Shown piece after piece: positions 8,251 through 17,132 of a DNA stretch of 64,000 bases. Location: positions 1,092,397 to 1,156,396 of the forward strand of contig NZ_LT559262.1 in assembly GCF_900083545.1 (NCBI RefSeq). Direction: 5' to 3'. The notes below the pieces were generated by a model that did no database searches, was not told the origin of the DNA, and was given only the letters and a program-made list of their open reading frames with translations. This DNA is from Alistipes provencensis. Lineage in GTDB: Bacteria > Bacteroidota > Bacteroidia > Bacteroidales > Rikenellaceae. Position numbers and translations under genes: made by a program. The stretch's first letter is position 1. Each line of letters starts with the position of its first letter.

Positions 8251-8750
8251 CTCCGTATTAATGGGTTGCGCAGGGCATCGAGCATCTCCCCGACAGTGAC
8301 ACCCGTCACGGGATGGGGATGCCGGCGCATGATCTCCGCGAGCGGCTGCAGCGCGAACTCCCGTTCGGCAAGCAGCGGATGGGGAACCGTGAGGCGTTCG
8401 TCGTCGATCACCTCGTCGCCGTAGAAGAGGATGTCGATGTCGATCGGACGCGACGAATAGGCGGCACCCGACGAAGCCTTCTCGACCGCCTCGGCAGCCC
8501 GGTTGCGGCCCAGTTCACGCTCGATCTGCTGGCAGGCGTCGAGCACTTCGAGCGGCGAGAGATCGGTCGAGACCTCCAGCGCCTGATTCGAAAAACGCTC
8601 CGCGGCCGGGAATCCCCACGGCTCGCTCTCGTAGCGGTGCGAACAACGCAGAACAGCCCCCACACGGGAGTTTATCAACTGCTGTGCCGTTTGCAGGGTA
8701 CGCTTCACATCGCCCTGATTTCCGCCTAAAAGAAGTGCCACACGCGCCAT
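8247..8750 (-). CDS. folK: 2-amino-4-hydroxy-6-hydroxymethyldihydropteridine pyrophosphokinase
   Basis: Folate biosynthesis enzyme (HPPK) that transfers pyrophosphate from ATP to 6-hydroxymethyl-7,8-dihydropterin. It has 167 aa, the usual size. It shows the opening ALLLGGNQGDV, the SHRYESEPWGF pterin-binding strand, LGRNR, and the signature SSRPIDIDILFYGDEV with the catalytic Asp pair, followed by HPLLAEREFALQPLAEI. It is the second gene after holB with a 3-bp gap and is coupled to the duplicated lipoprotein gene by an ATGA overlap. No other folate gene is in the window. Confidence 0.94.
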   Translation of the reverse strand: MARVALLLGGNQGDVKRTLQTAQQLINSRVGAVLRCSHRYESEPWGFPAAERFSNQALEVSTDLSPLEVLDACQQIERELGRNRAAEAVEKASSGAAYSSRPIDIDILFYGDEVIDDERLTVPHPLLAEREFALQPLAEIMRRHPHPVTGVTVGEMLDALRNPLIRR

Positions 8751-8753
8751 AAC

Positions 8754-9899
8754 TCACAAATGTTTTATCATCTTGCTCACCGAGAGGGCAAAATGGGTGA
8801 AAACGATCGTCGGATTGCCGTTCTGCACGATCTGTGCGGAGGCGCTCTCGATCTCGGCGATCAGCGGCTCGATATTCTGCGAGCCGACGAAAGGGGCGAA
8901 TTTCGAACAGAAGGCCAGCTCCTCGCCCCAGAGGTAGCTGACTTCGCGGATGCCCGCGTGGAGCATGTAGCTCTCGCGCAGAAGCCGAGCAGCATCGCGC
9001 AGAAACGCCCGCTGCTGTTCGCGCGAAAGCTGCGCCGCATCCTCGGCCCAAGAGACCAGTTCGAGGTGCTTGTCGTTGTAGCTCAGGCGCATCAGGCCGC
9101 AGAAAAGGTCGAAGTTCTCCTTCCGCAGCGCATCGCTTTCGCCAGCGACCAGATGGTTCAGTTCCAGCAGGTTGCCGCCCGCCAGCCGCGCCATGTTGCG
9201 GGCCTGCAGGGGATCGGAAACACCCTTTGCGGCCGCGACCCGTTCGAGCACGTCGGGAGCGATGCGCGGCACGGCGACCTCCTGCGTCCGCGAGATGATC
9301 GTCGGCAGCAACCGGTCGGGCTGCTCGGAGACCAGAATGAAGAGCGTCCGGTCCCACGGTTCCTCCAATATCTTGAGTATCTTGTTCGCGGCCTCCTCGT
9401 TCATCGTCTCCGGAAGCCAGATGAGCATCGTCTTATAGTCGGCCTCGAAACTCTTGAACGAGAGTTTGCGGATGATCTCGTCGGCCTCGCGGGCCGCGAT
9501 CATGCCCTTGAGCGTCTTGCCCAGATCGAGCCGGTCGTACCAGTCCTGCGGCGAGACATAGCCGCCCCGTTCGGCGAACAGCGTGCGGAACAGGGGCAGG
9601 AACTCGTCGCTGCGCATCACCTCGCCCGACTTCTTGCCCTGTTTGTTCACGGGGAAGACCAAGTGCAGGTCGGGGTGCGCCAGCGTCTCGATCTGCTTGC
9701 AGTCGGGGCATTCGCCGCACGAGTCGCCGTCGCGGCGGTGGCGGCAGCAGAGGTACTGCACATAAGCCACGGCCAGCGCGAGGGCCCCGGAACCGGCCAG
9801 CCCCGTGAAGAGCTGAGCATGGCTCACGCGGCCGGCGTCGACCGACTGCGTCAGGTGCCGTTTCAAATCGTCCTGTCCTATGATATCCGCAAAACGCAT
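8754..9899 (-). CDS. holB: DNA polymerase III delta' subunit (clamp-loader)
   Basis: 381 aa, AAA+ clamp-loader subunit acting at the replication fork. The opening FADIIGQDDLKRHLTQSV and SHAQLFTGLAGSG match DnaX/HolB proteins. The Walker-A-like loop ends in Ala instead of Lys, as expected for the non-hydrolysing delta'. A four-Cys zinc module follows (CC...CGECPDC). TMLIWLPETMNEEAANKILKILEEP and the sensor-1 region ILVSEQPDRLLPTIISRTQ are diagnostic. A ~45-residue insert (VNKQGKKSGE...WYDRLDLGKT) between the zinc module and Walker B is commonly seen in Bacteroidota HolB. It lies between the small membrane protein gene and folK in a tight run. Confidence 0.9.
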   Translation of the reverse strand: MRFADIIGQDDLKRHLTQSVDAGRVSHAQLFTGLAGSGALALAVAYVQYLCCRHRRDGDSCGECPDCKQIETLAHPDLHLVFPVNKQGKKSGEVMRSDEFLPLFRTLFAERGGYVSPQDWYDRLDLGKTLKGMIAAREADEIIRKLSFKSFEADYKTMLIWLPETMNEEAANKILKILEEPWDRTLFILVSEQPDRLLPTIISRTQEVAVPRIAPDVLERVAAAKGVSDPLQARNMARLAGGNLLELNHLVAGESDALRKENFDLFCGLMRLSYNDKHLELVSWAEDAAQLSREQQRAFLRDAARLLRESYMLHAGIREVSYLWGEELAFCSKFAPFVGSQNIEPLIAEIESASAQIVQNGNPTIVFTHFALSVSKMIKHL

Positions 9900-9900
9900 T

Positions 9901-10083
9901 TTACTTTTTCTTTTTCAGGTGCCGGGCCGTTTGCAGGCCGGCAATGGTTAACAGTCCTGCGAAGACCAGTGCGAGGATGACGGTCCGCGTTGTCCCCCGC
10001 TCCATCTGGAGGGCGGCGGCCCCGCCGAGGAAGAGCGCGAAACTCACACCCATCACCACAAGTTTTCCGGTCGTCTTTTTCAT
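9901..10083 (-). CDS. Small two-helix membrane protein
   Basis: 60 aa. Two hydrophobic stretches (about 7-25 and 33-50) are separated by a short charged loop (QMERGTTR), with a Lys-rich start and a terminal HLKKKK. This is consistent with an inner-membrane hairpin. It is tightly packed between the cyclophilin gene (6 bp) and holB (1 bp), which argues that it is real despite its size. No characterised family is recognised. Confidence 0.65.
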   Translation of the reverse strand: MKKTTGKLVVMGVSFALFLGGAAALQMERGTTRTVILALVFAGLLTIAGLQTARHLKKKK

Positions 10084-10089
10084 CTCCGT

Positions 10090-10797
10090 CTACTTTTCGT
10101 CCACCACTTCGGCGCGGATGATTCGCACGTCCTCCAAAGGCCGGTCGGCCGGATCGGTCTCCACGCCCTGAATCGCCTCCACAACCTCCAGCCCTTCGGT
10201 CACACGGCCGAAGACGGTATACTGCCCGTCGAGGTGCGGCGTGCCCCCGAGGGTATTGTAAATCCCCCGCAGGGAGTCGGGAATCGGGATCTCCCGTCCC
10301 GTCGAAGCGGCGATGCGCACCTCGATCCGGTCGAGCGCCTCGTTGTCGAACGGCTGTCCCCAGACGATGAAGAACTGGCTGCCGGAGGACTTCCGCTCGG
10401 GATTCACCGAATCGGGAGTCCGGGCCGCAGCCAGCGCACCGCGGGTATGCGCCAGCGCCGGATAGGTGATCTCGGCGGGAATTTCGTAACCCGAGTCGCT
10501 GTTGCCCAGCATTTCACCTGCCGGGGCGCGGCGCGAAGCGGGGTCGCCCGCCTGAACCATGAAACCGGCGATCACCCGGTGGAAAAGCAGCGAGTCGAAG
10601 AACCCTTCGCGCGTCAGTTTCAGGAAATTGTCGCGGTGGAGGGGCGTCCGGTCATCGAGTTCGATGCGGATGTCGCCCGCCGTGGTATGCAGCAGGACCT
10701 CGGTCCCCTCCTGCTGGCGGGGCTGGCCGCAGGCGGCGATGAGCATTGCGGCCACTGCGGCCGCCGCGATCCGGGGAAACAACGTTTTTTTCTGCAT
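10090..10797 (-). CDS. Cyclophilin-type peptidyl-prolyl isomerase lipoprotein
   Basis: 235 aa. Lipoprotein signal with IAAC at Cys23, then a cyclophilin fold that speeds cis-trans proline isomerisation, probably in the periplasm. Visible motifs are LLHTTAGDIRIELDDRTPLHRDNFLKL, FFDSLLFHRVIAGFMVQAGDP (the FHRVIxxFMxQGGD signature), GSQFFIVWG and YTVFGRVTEGLEVVEAI. The usual active-site Arg (in FHRV) and Phe/Gln (in FMVQ) are present. It starts 15 bp after the flippase gene. A generic protein-folding role is likely. Confidence 0.88.
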   Translation of the reverse strand: MQKKTLFPRIAAAAVAAMLIAACGQPRQQEGTEVLLHTTAGDIRIELDDRTPLHRDNFLKLTREGFFDSLLFHRVIAGFMVQAGDPASRRAPAGEMLGNSDSGYEIPAEITYPALAHTRGALAAARTPDSVNPERKSSGSQFFIVWGQPFDNEALDRIEVRIAASTGREIPIPDSLRGIYNTLGGTPHLDGQYTVFGRVTEGLEVVEAIQGVETDPADRPLEDVRIIRAEVVDEK

Positions 10798-10811
10798 ACT
10801 CCGTTTTGGTT

Positions 10812-12278
10812 TTATCTGTGCAGGAATGCGCGCAGCATCGCCCCCACATCGATCCGCTCACGGCGGACGAGGTAGACGGCATACAACGCAAAGAGCACTA
10901 TATTAAACGCATAGCTTACGAACATATTGCCCGTACAGGACGATACGGCCTCACAAGCGGCGAAAATGACGAGCGCCGCGGCGACATACTCGCCGATGCG
11001 GCGCCAGTCGTAGGGCGTCGGGTAGTAGCGGCGGTTGAGCCACCAACTGACGGCGACCATCACCGATTCGCTCGCCAGACGCGCCCAAGCGGCCCCGTAA
11101 TAGCCCCACAGCGGGATGAGCCACACGCCGCAGGCGAACATCGCGACGAGTCCCGAACCCGTGACCACGATGGCCAGCGAGGTTCGCTCCTCCCGCTTGT
11201 ACCAGAACGAGAGGTTGAGCCACACGCCCGTGAGGACATTCGCTCCCAGCACCACCGGCAGGATGAAGATGCCCTCGCGGAAATCCCGACCCACGATCAG
11301 CGCGAACACGTCGCGGAAGAGTGCGATGCCGAGGAAGATCATCATCGAGGCCATGACGTAGTATTTCAGCGCCGCGGCGTTCATCTGCACGAAATCCGAT
11401 TTCTTGAAGTTCGAGAGGAAGAACGGTTCGGCGGCGAGGCGGTACATCTGGTAGAAAAGCATCATCACCACGGCGATCTTGGTGATGGCTCCGTAGACGC
11501 CCAACTGCGCCATAGCCCCCTCGGGAACGAGGTATTTGATCAGTTGGCGGTCGATGAACTCGTTGGCCGTGCCAGCCAGTCCGCCCACCAGCAGCGGCAG
11601 CGAATAGGCGAAAACGGCGGCGAGCAGCGCCCAGTTGATCTTCGGGACCGTGCGGTCGACGGTGGTCAGGATCAGCAGCCACGTCGCGGCACTGGCAGCG
11701 AGGTTGGCAACGAAGACCCAGCCCACGCCGAACTCCGTGGCGAAAAGCCCTGCGACACCGAACCCGAAGGCCAGAACCACATTCAGGACCACATTGAAAG
11801 CCTTCAGCCCCACGAAAGTCATGGCCCGGCCCTGTTCGCGCAGGCGCGAGAAGGGGATGCAGGCCCAAACGTCGAAGAGGATGACCAGACCGACCCAGAC
11901 GACATACTCCGGATGCGAGACATACGCCTCACCCATGGCGTGGGCGATGCCGCTGCGGAAAAAGGCCGCCGCAAGAAAGAATACCGCGGCGGCAAGCGAC
12001 GTGACGCCCCATGTGGTGGCGAAAAGCCTGCGTTTGGCGGCCTTTACGTCTCCGCCCGCCTCTTCAGCCTTGGCCGAGAACCGGAAGTAACTCGACTCCA
12101 TGCCCATTGTCAGCAGCGTGAGGGCCAGCGGAATAAGGGCGTAGATGTCGGTGACGATGCCATAGGTCTCCTGACCGAAAACCCGCGTGTAGTAAGGCGT
12201 GAGCAGGTAGCTCAGGAACCTCACCACGATGGTGCTGATACCGTAGACGGCAGTTTGTTTGGCCAGTTTTTCGAGCAT
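10812..12278 (-). CDS. Polysaccharide/lipid-linked oligosaccharide flippase (Wzx/MurJ-like)
   Basis: 488 aa integral membrane protein of the MOP/PST exporter superfamily, with about 12-14 predicted helices. The N-terminus LAKQTAVYGISTIVVRFLSYLLTPYYTRVF is the typical first-helix motif of polysaccharide-biosynthesis flippases, followed by YGIVTDIYALIPLALTLLTMGMESSYFRF. Such proteins move undecaprenyl-linked sugars across the inner membrane. No glycosyltransferase cluster is adjacent. The substrate is therefore unknown, and a lipid II flippase role cannot be excluded. It is the first gene of the ~10.6-kb leftward run and has its own promoter box 20 bp upstream. Confidence 0.83.
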   Translation of the reverse strand: MLEKLAKQTAVYGISTIVVRFLSYLLTPYYTRVFGQETYGIVTDIYALIPLALTLLTMGMESSYFRFSAKAEEAGGDVKAAKRRLFATTWGVTSLAAAVFFLAAAFFRSGIAHAMGEAYVSHPEYVVWVGLVILFDVWACIPFSRLREQGRAMTFVGLKAFNVVLNVVLAFGFGVAGLFATEFGVGWVFVANLAASAATWLLILTTVDRTVPKINWALLAAVFAYSLPLLVGGLAGTANEFIDRQLIKYLVPEGAMAQLGVYGAITKIAVVMMLFYQMYRLAAEPFFLSNFKKSDFVQMNAAALKYYVMASMMIFLGIALFRDVFALIVGRDFREGIFILPVVLGANVLTGVWLNLSFWYKREERTSLAIVVTGSGLVAMFACGVWLIPLWGYYGAAWARLASESVMVAVSWWLNRRYYPTPYDWRRIGEYVAAALVIFAACEAVSSCTGNMFVSYAFNIVLFALYAVYLVRRERIDVGAMLRAFLHR

Positions 12279-12297
12279 GACGGGAGTTTATAGCTTG

Positions 12298-12305
12298 CAA
12301 ATATA
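12298..12305 (-). promoter_or_regulatory. -7 box for the flippase-led run
   Basis: On the minus strand this reads TATATTTG, a full match to TAnnTTTG. The start codon at 12278 lies about 20 bp downstream, giving a very short leader. It is probably the main promoter for the 10.6-kb leftward gene run. Confidence 0.55.
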
Positions 12306-12360
12306 CGAAATTTACCGGGAAAAGTCTTCTTTCAAAGAAAGAAGGGAAAAAAGAGGGCTG

Positions 12361-12406
12361 TACTTTTGATGCCAAAAGTACCAAAAGCACGGGCTTAAGA
12401 AGCCCG
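12361..12406. repeat. Double-dyad intergenic repeat, copy 1 (TAAGA hairpin)
   Basis: A palindrome TACTTTTG-atgc-CAAAAGTA (12361-12380) is followed by CCAAAAGCA and a hairpin CGGGCT-TAAGA-AGCCCG (12390-12406). The same two-part layout occurs at 15879-15923 with a different stem sequence but the same TAAGA loop. The palindrome arms also match the TAnnTTTG promoter box in both directions. It sits in the 311-bp gene-free stretch 12279-12589. Confidence 0.6.
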
Positions 12407-12503
12407 ATTTAGAGGCGAAAACCGGCCGACTCGCCAACCACCCGGTTCTGCGCTCCCAACCCAAGTTTTTGATTTAAGAGGAGCAGGTTTGCGCTTAAAC
12501 GAA

Positions 12504-12551
12504 GCGGGGCACGGATGGGTAGTATCGAAATACGTCCCATTCGCGCCCCGC
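12504..12551. repeat. Long imperfect hairpin downstream of corA
   Basis: Nested complementary segments form one 48-base stem-loop: GCGGGGC (12504-12510) with GCCCCGC (12545-12551), ATGGG with CCCAT, and GTAT with ATAC around a CGAA loop. It lies 39 bp beyond the corA stop on the minus strand. No T-run follows, so it may be a 3' stabilising structure or a factor-dependent terminator. Confidence 0.45.
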
Positions 12552-12589
12552 AAGAGCAAGTGCAAAGATGCCCTATAAAATCGAAAACA

Positions 12590-13573
<984 letters not shown>

Positions 13574-13642
13574 AAGACGCTCTCTTAAAGTTCGTGAATC
13601 CGTTTACATGCAGAGAGGCGGATATCCGGTCCGCTAAGCTCT

Positions 13643-14200
13643 TCAGCCGGGATTGGCCCGCGGTGCTACCTTGAGGCCCGAGTCCCAGAACTGTTTAAGC
13701 GCTTTGTCTTTCTGATTGTCGAAGATGTAGTCGAAATGCGAGAGCCCCTCGTAGGCCTGCCCGGGGTCGGCGGCGAAGGCCGATTCGAGAATAGCCTCGT
13801 AACTGTGTTCGAGGCCGAAGGTCAGCGCATGCTGCAGGGCCTCGACCGTCTCGGGCTCCACATCGCCGTGCGCCACCCAGACGGCAAACGCGAAGGGGAG
13901 TTTCCCGAAGGGTTTCCACGCCCCGACCAGCGGGTCGTCGTCCGCAAGCAGCGCCGCCTTGGCGGCAGGGACGCCGCCGACGCAGTACTCGGTGACGATG
14001 CGCGCATCCTTCAGCGAGGGCACGGCGGCGGCAGGCATCAGGGCGATGTCGGCACGGCGTTCGGAAAAAGTGCGGATTACGTCTTCGGGATCGGACAACA
14101 GCAATTCGGCGCGGAGATTACCTTCGCGCTGGATACCATAGATGAATGGGGTCGTGCTGAGGCACGACACGACGGCTATACATGGAACTATGACCATCAT
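13643..14200 (-). CDS. Shortened MqnA/MqnD-like (periplasmic-binding-fold) protein
   Basis: 185 aa. The N-terminus (IAVVSCLSTTPFIYGI, LLSDPEDVIRTFSERRADIALMPAAAVPSL, IVTEYCVGG) and C-terminus (LPFAFAVWVAHG..VETVEALQHAL, EGLSHFDYIF) both match MqnA, chorismate dehydratase of the futalosine menaquinone route. MqnA is ~250-280 aa; here the central part (SRTS substrate loop and LLIGD segment, roughly 75 residues) is missing in frame. It may be a degenerate paralogue, or a lineage-specific short form with a binding rather than catalytic role. A TATCTTTG box (minus strand, 14232-14239) lies about 35 bp upstream of the ATG. Confidence 0.65.
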   Translation of the reverse strand: MMVIVPCIAVVSCLSTTPFIYGIQREGNLRAELLLSDPEDVIRTFSERRADIALMPAAAVPSLKDARIVTEYCVGGVPAAKAALLADDDPLVGAWKPFGKLPFAFAVWVAHGDVEPETVEALQHALTFGLEHSYEAILESAFAADPGQAYEGLSHFDYIFDNQKDKALKQFWDSGLKVAPRANPG

Positions 14201-14231
14201 CCATAAGGTGTAAAACTGTTGGTTTGCGGAA

Positions 14232-14239
14232 CAAAGATA
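14232..14239 (-). promoter_or_regulatory. -7 box for the MqnA-like gene
   Basis: Minus-strand TATCTTTG, a full TAnnTTTG match, about 32 bp upstream of the start codon. Confidence 0.45.
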
Positions 14240-14294
14240 GCACTTATTCCGGAAAAACGGGAATAATCCAAAAGATTTCTTTCCCCGAACGATT

Positions 14295-14327
14295 CCGCCC
14301 CGGGAACGCAGGGGTTTCCGGGGGCGG
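14295..14327 (-). terminator. Stem-loop after the alpha-galactosidase gene
   Basis: CCGCCCCGGGAA (14295-14306) pairs with TTCCGGGGGCGG (14316-14327) with one mismatch. It starts 22 bp beyond the alpha-galactosidase stop on the minus strand. There is no clear T-run, so it may be a weak terminator or a 3'-end stabilising hairpin. Confidence 0.45.
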
Positions 14328-14348
14328 GTAAGGCGGGGATGGAAAAGG

Positions 14349-15572
14349 TTATTTCTTTTTAACGGGAGTCAGTCGGTAGAGCACCACGTCCTCGGCCGGA
14401 ACGACCACCTCGCGGACACGGTTCGTGCGGAACGGCTTGCCGCCGAACCAGAGGTCGCGCCCCTCGTAGACGATCTTGTCGAAATCGGTCGAACGCTGCG
14501 AAACCTCGACATCGGTGAAGCAGAAGCGCTGCCAGTCGATCATGTAGCGGCGCGGCTCGAGCGTCCGGTTGAGCAGGCAGAAAGCCCAGTCACCGCCGGC
14601 GAGCGGCTTGAACCACACCTCCAGACCGTTGTCGGTCTCATAGCGAAGGCCCTGCACGCCCAGCGAATCCTGATCGATGGCGATCACCTCCCGGTCGAGC
14701 AGGATGGCAGCCGTCTCGTCCGACATCGTGCGGACATCGTTGCCCAGAATGAGCGGTGCGGACATCATGCACCACATCGTGAAATGCGCACGGTCCTGAT
14801 TGACCGGCATGCCGTTGCCCACCTCGAGCATGTCGGGGTCGTTCCAGTGGCCCGGTCCGGCAAAACGGCGCAGGCCGGCGTTGGAGTCGAGGTTCTCGAG
14901 AACGGTACGGGGCCGCCAGTCGACCTTGAAATCGGCCGGATCGGAAAAGGCGAGGCCGATGTCGCCGGTCGTCCGCCACAGGTGGCCGACCTCCTGCGCC
15001 CACTCCCAAGGCTTGTTGGAACCCCATTCGCAGATCGAGAAGAGGATCGGGCGGCCCGCGGCGCGGAGTGCGTCACGCATGAGCGTATAGGCCCCGACCG
15101 GGTTGATGTTCTCGCTGTTGCACCAGTCGTATTTCAGGTAGTCGATCCCCCAGCGGGCATATTGGAGCGCATCCTGATACTCGTGGCCGAGGCTGCCGAA
15201 ACGCAGGGCGCAGGTCTTGCACCCGGCATCGGAGTAGATGCCCAGTTTCAGCCCTTTGGCATGCATGTAATCGGCAAGCGCCTTCATGCCGCTCGGGAAA
15301 CGCTCGGGATCGCACTGCGGAAATCCGTCGGCATCGCGCTCGGCGGCGTGCCAGCAGTCATCGATATTGAGATAAACGTACCCGGCATCGGCAAGGCCCG
15401 AAGAGACCAGCGCGTCGGCGATCTCCCGGATCATCTTTTCATCGACGTTGCAGGCGAATTTGTTCCACGAACTCCAGCCCATCGGCGGAGTATCGGCAAG
15501 ACCCTCCCACTTTTGGGCGTGGGAAACCGCCGCACAGCAAAGGGCGGCACAAAGCAGGAAGATACGTTTCAT
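14349..15572 (-). CDS. Alpha-galactosidase, glycoside hydrolase family 27
   Basis: 407 aa, secreted by a Sec signal peptide (MKRIFLLCAALCCAAVSHAQ). A GH27 TIM barrel starts at about 28 with PPMGWSSWNKFAC. Catalytic nucleophile Asp149 lies in YLKYDWC and acid/base Asp204 in RTTGDI; NIDDCWHA (69-76) and SDAGCKTCALR are substrate-pocket hallmarks. A C-terminal beta-sandwich (about 310-407) completes the normal domain layout. The enzyme releases terminal alpha-galactose from oligosaccharides, probably in the periplasm. It is monocistronic, with two TAnnTTTG-type boxes upstream and no SusCD pair next to it. Confidence 0.92.
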   Translation of the reverse strand: MKRIFLLCAALCCAAVSHAQKWEGLADTPPMGWSSWNKFACNVDEKMIREIADALVSSGLADAGYVYLNIDDCWHAAERDADGFPQCDPERFPSGMKALADYMHAKGLKLGIYSDAGCKTCALRFGSLGHEYQDALQYARWGIDYLKYDWCNSENINPVGAYTLMRDALRAAGRPILFSICEWGSNKPWEWAQEVGHLWRTTGDIGLAFSDPADFKVDWRPRTVLENLDSNAGLRRFAGPGHWNDPDMLEVGNGMPVNQDRAHFTMWCMMSAPLILGNDVRTMSDETAAILLDREVIAIDQDSLGVQGLRYETDNGLEVWFKPLAGGDWAFCLLNRTLEPRRYMIDWQRFCFTDVEVSQRSTDFDKIVYEGRDLWFGGKPFRTNRVREVVVPAEDVVLYRLTPVKKK

Positions 15573-15598
15573 CGTTATTTTCGGTTTAGGTTAATAAA

Positions 15599-15645
15599 CA
15601 AATTTAGTTTAGGCTGGTTTTCAGATAAAATTCCTTACAAATATA
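15599..15645 (-). promoter_or_regulatory. Candidate promoter boxes for alpha-galactosidase
   Basis: Two minus-strand matches to TAnnTTTG: TAAATTTG (15599-15606) and TATATTTG (15638-15645), 27 and 66 bp from the ATG at 15572. The distal one has the better context (AT-rich upstream sequence). Confidence 0.4.
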
Positions 15646-15672
15646 GCCGTTTTTCCGGGAAATCCGGCCCGT

Positions 15673-15868
15673 TTTTCCACAAAATTTAGAAAAAGTGCGC
15701 AGGGGTATTGACAAGGGGGTACCGGCTGTCGTATATTTGTCCTGCAATTCACAGCGAGCCGTCGACGGCACCGGAATTATCAACAATGAGGAACTGCTCT
15801 GTTCCAACAGATTGTGAATTGTTCTCACCAATTATCAACAGGTTTTCAACCAATTTATCGACAAATTG
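15673..15868. promoter_or_regulatory. Structured leader with promoter and DnaA-box-like nonamers
   Basis: Part of the 501-bp gene-free stretch before the phage cassette. A rightward promoter is visible: TTG near 15708 and TATATTTG (15732-15739). Downstream lie a GGAAC/GTTCC dyad (15791-15805), TTATCAACA twice (15777-15785, 15832-15840), TTATCGACA (15855-15863) and a CAATTT/AAATTG dyad (15851-15868); TTTTCCACA lies upstream at 15673-15681. Each nonamer is one base from TTATCCACA. The leader to the first cassette gene would be about 330 nt, long enough for regulation. Confidence 0.45.
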
Positions 15869-15878
15869 GATCTCCTTG

Positions 15879-15923
15879 TACTTTTGTGCCAAAAGTACCA
15901 AAACCACCGGCGTAAGACGCCGG
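15879..15923. repeat. Double-dyad intergenic repeat, copy 2 (TAAGA hairpin)
   Basis: TACTTTTG-tgc-CAAAAGTA (15879-15897), then CCAAAACCA and CCGGCG-TAAGA-CGCCGG (15907-15923). The organisation is the same as the copy at 12361-12406. All six stem pairs are kept although most bases differ, which is compensatory change around a conserved TAAGA loop. Confidence 0.6.
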
Positions 15924-16073
15924 ATTGAAGGGCTTCGGCCGTATTTTACACATCAGTACCCGATCTCCGCCACCACTCTTCCTGAAACTCGTCTCTCAGA
16001 TGAACACCGGGAAAGACGGCACAAAGCCCGCGCGAAAATCGTCTCAATTTTCCCTTTTTCTAAAAATCCCATT

Positions 16074-17132
16074 ATGCAATTCACACAAATTCCTCAACAG
16101 TATGCCCCGCTCGGCGGAGAACTCCGCTACGCCGTCGGGCAGGCGGCGGCCGGGAATATCGACATCCGCATCGTCGAAGCGGCGGCCGAGGCCAAAGCAG
16201 TCGCGTTGGCCGACGACACAGGCGGGGTCGGCACATCCGGCATGGCCGGGCAGACCGACGGCCCGGTCGGTGACGGAAATCCCCTGCTGGGCGCAAAGCG
16301 GTTCGCAGCGGTGACTGCGGCCGGATTCGACATCGCGCCCTATCTGCGCCGCCGCGTGCAATTCGTCCCGGCAACGGGCGGCACGGGGTTCCGTCCCGCG
16401 ACGGGCCGGACAGTCACGGCCGTCGTCGAGGCTGCAGCAACGGACGGAGCAGTCGAAGCCGTCTCCCCGGTGCGCACGTTCCGCCCGGGCGACGGAGCTG
16501 CCGAAGCGCCCTGTCTGCTGACCTCGATGCCCCTCAGCCGCCTGATCCCCGAGGGAGCGTGCGACGAACTGACGCTGCTGACCGACGGGCCCTGCACCGT
16601 GACGGTGACCGCGCTGGCCGGGGACACCGCGACAGCCGAAAGTTACCACGCAACGGAGCCCGGGTTGCATCTCTTCCGTCTCGACCTGCGCGATTTCCCG
16701 GGCGCCGAGTCGCTGACAGTGGATGCCGGAGCCTGCGGAACCGTAACTTACTCCGTAATTCCGGCCCGGCAGGAGGCTGTGCGGCTCGCTTGGTGCAGTC
16801 GGGCGGGATCGGTCGAGCATTACACCTTTCCCGTCATGCAGACGGCAATCGTCCGGAGCGTCCGGCAGCAGGCATACGGGACGGACGGGCGCACGGTGGC
16901 AACGGCGGAGACAGACCGCGAGACAGTGCTCGTATCGGCCTACGAGGGCCGGCAGGTGTTGGAGGCGCTTGCGGAGCTGACGGCGGCACCCGAGGTCTGG
17001 ATCGCCAGAGGCGACGTATACACCCCGGTGGACATTGCCACCGACGAAGCCGTCATACAGCGCCACGGCACGCTGAGCTGTCTGGAAATCGCCGTTCGTC
17101 CCAAACGCAAAACCCGCACGTCATGGAACTGA
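16074..17132 (+). CDS. Phage-cassette protein A, tail/baseplate-like (unknown)
   Basis: 352 aa, start ATG at 16074 (MQFTQIPQQYAPLGGELRY). The upstream extension of the frame crosses the intergenic repeat and is not credible. The protein is Ala/Thr/Val-rich with predicted beta-sandwich character (VTYSVIPARQEAVRLAWCSRAGSVEHYTFP in the middle) and no signal peptide or membrane helix. I recall similar paired large proteins in Bacteroidota prophages, but I cannot name a characterised family. It overlaps the next gene by 10 bp. Context with capsid, portal and lysis genes suggests a virion or particle component; this is an inference. Confidence 0.6.
   Translation: MQFTQIPQQYAPLGGELRYAVGQAAAGNIDIRIVEAAAEAKAVALADDTGGVGTSGMAGQTDGPVGDGNPLLGAKRFAAVTAAGFDIAPYLRRRVQFVPATGGTGFRPATGRTVTAVVEAAATDGAVEAVSPVRTFRPGDGAAEAPCLLTSMPLSRLIPEGACDELTLLTDGPCTVTVTALAGDTATAESYHATEPGLHLFRLDLRDFPGAESLTVDAGACGTVTYSVIPARQEAVRLAWCSRAGSVEHYTFPVMQTAIVRSVRQQAYGTDGRTVATAETDRETVLVSAYEGRQVLEALAELTAAPEVWIARGDVYTPVDIATDEAVIQRHGTLSCLEIAVRPKRKTRTSWN

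Noticed and set aside
14401..15689. Long plus-strand ORFs opposite the alpha-galactosidase, GH20, SusC and nag genes
   Set aside because: GC-rich codon bias opens antisense frames; none shows a recognisable domain, and the minus-strand proteins are clear.
15708..16073. N-terminal extension of the first cassette protein from 15708
   Set aside because: It would translate through the promoter, the DnaA-box-like cluster and the TAAGA repeat; composition changes sharply at MQFTQIPQQY (16074).
16339..16627. Minus-strand ORFs in the phage cassette as toxin-antitoxin or repressor genes
   Set aside because: No helix-turn-helix or toxin pattern; they are shadows of the large plus-strand genes.
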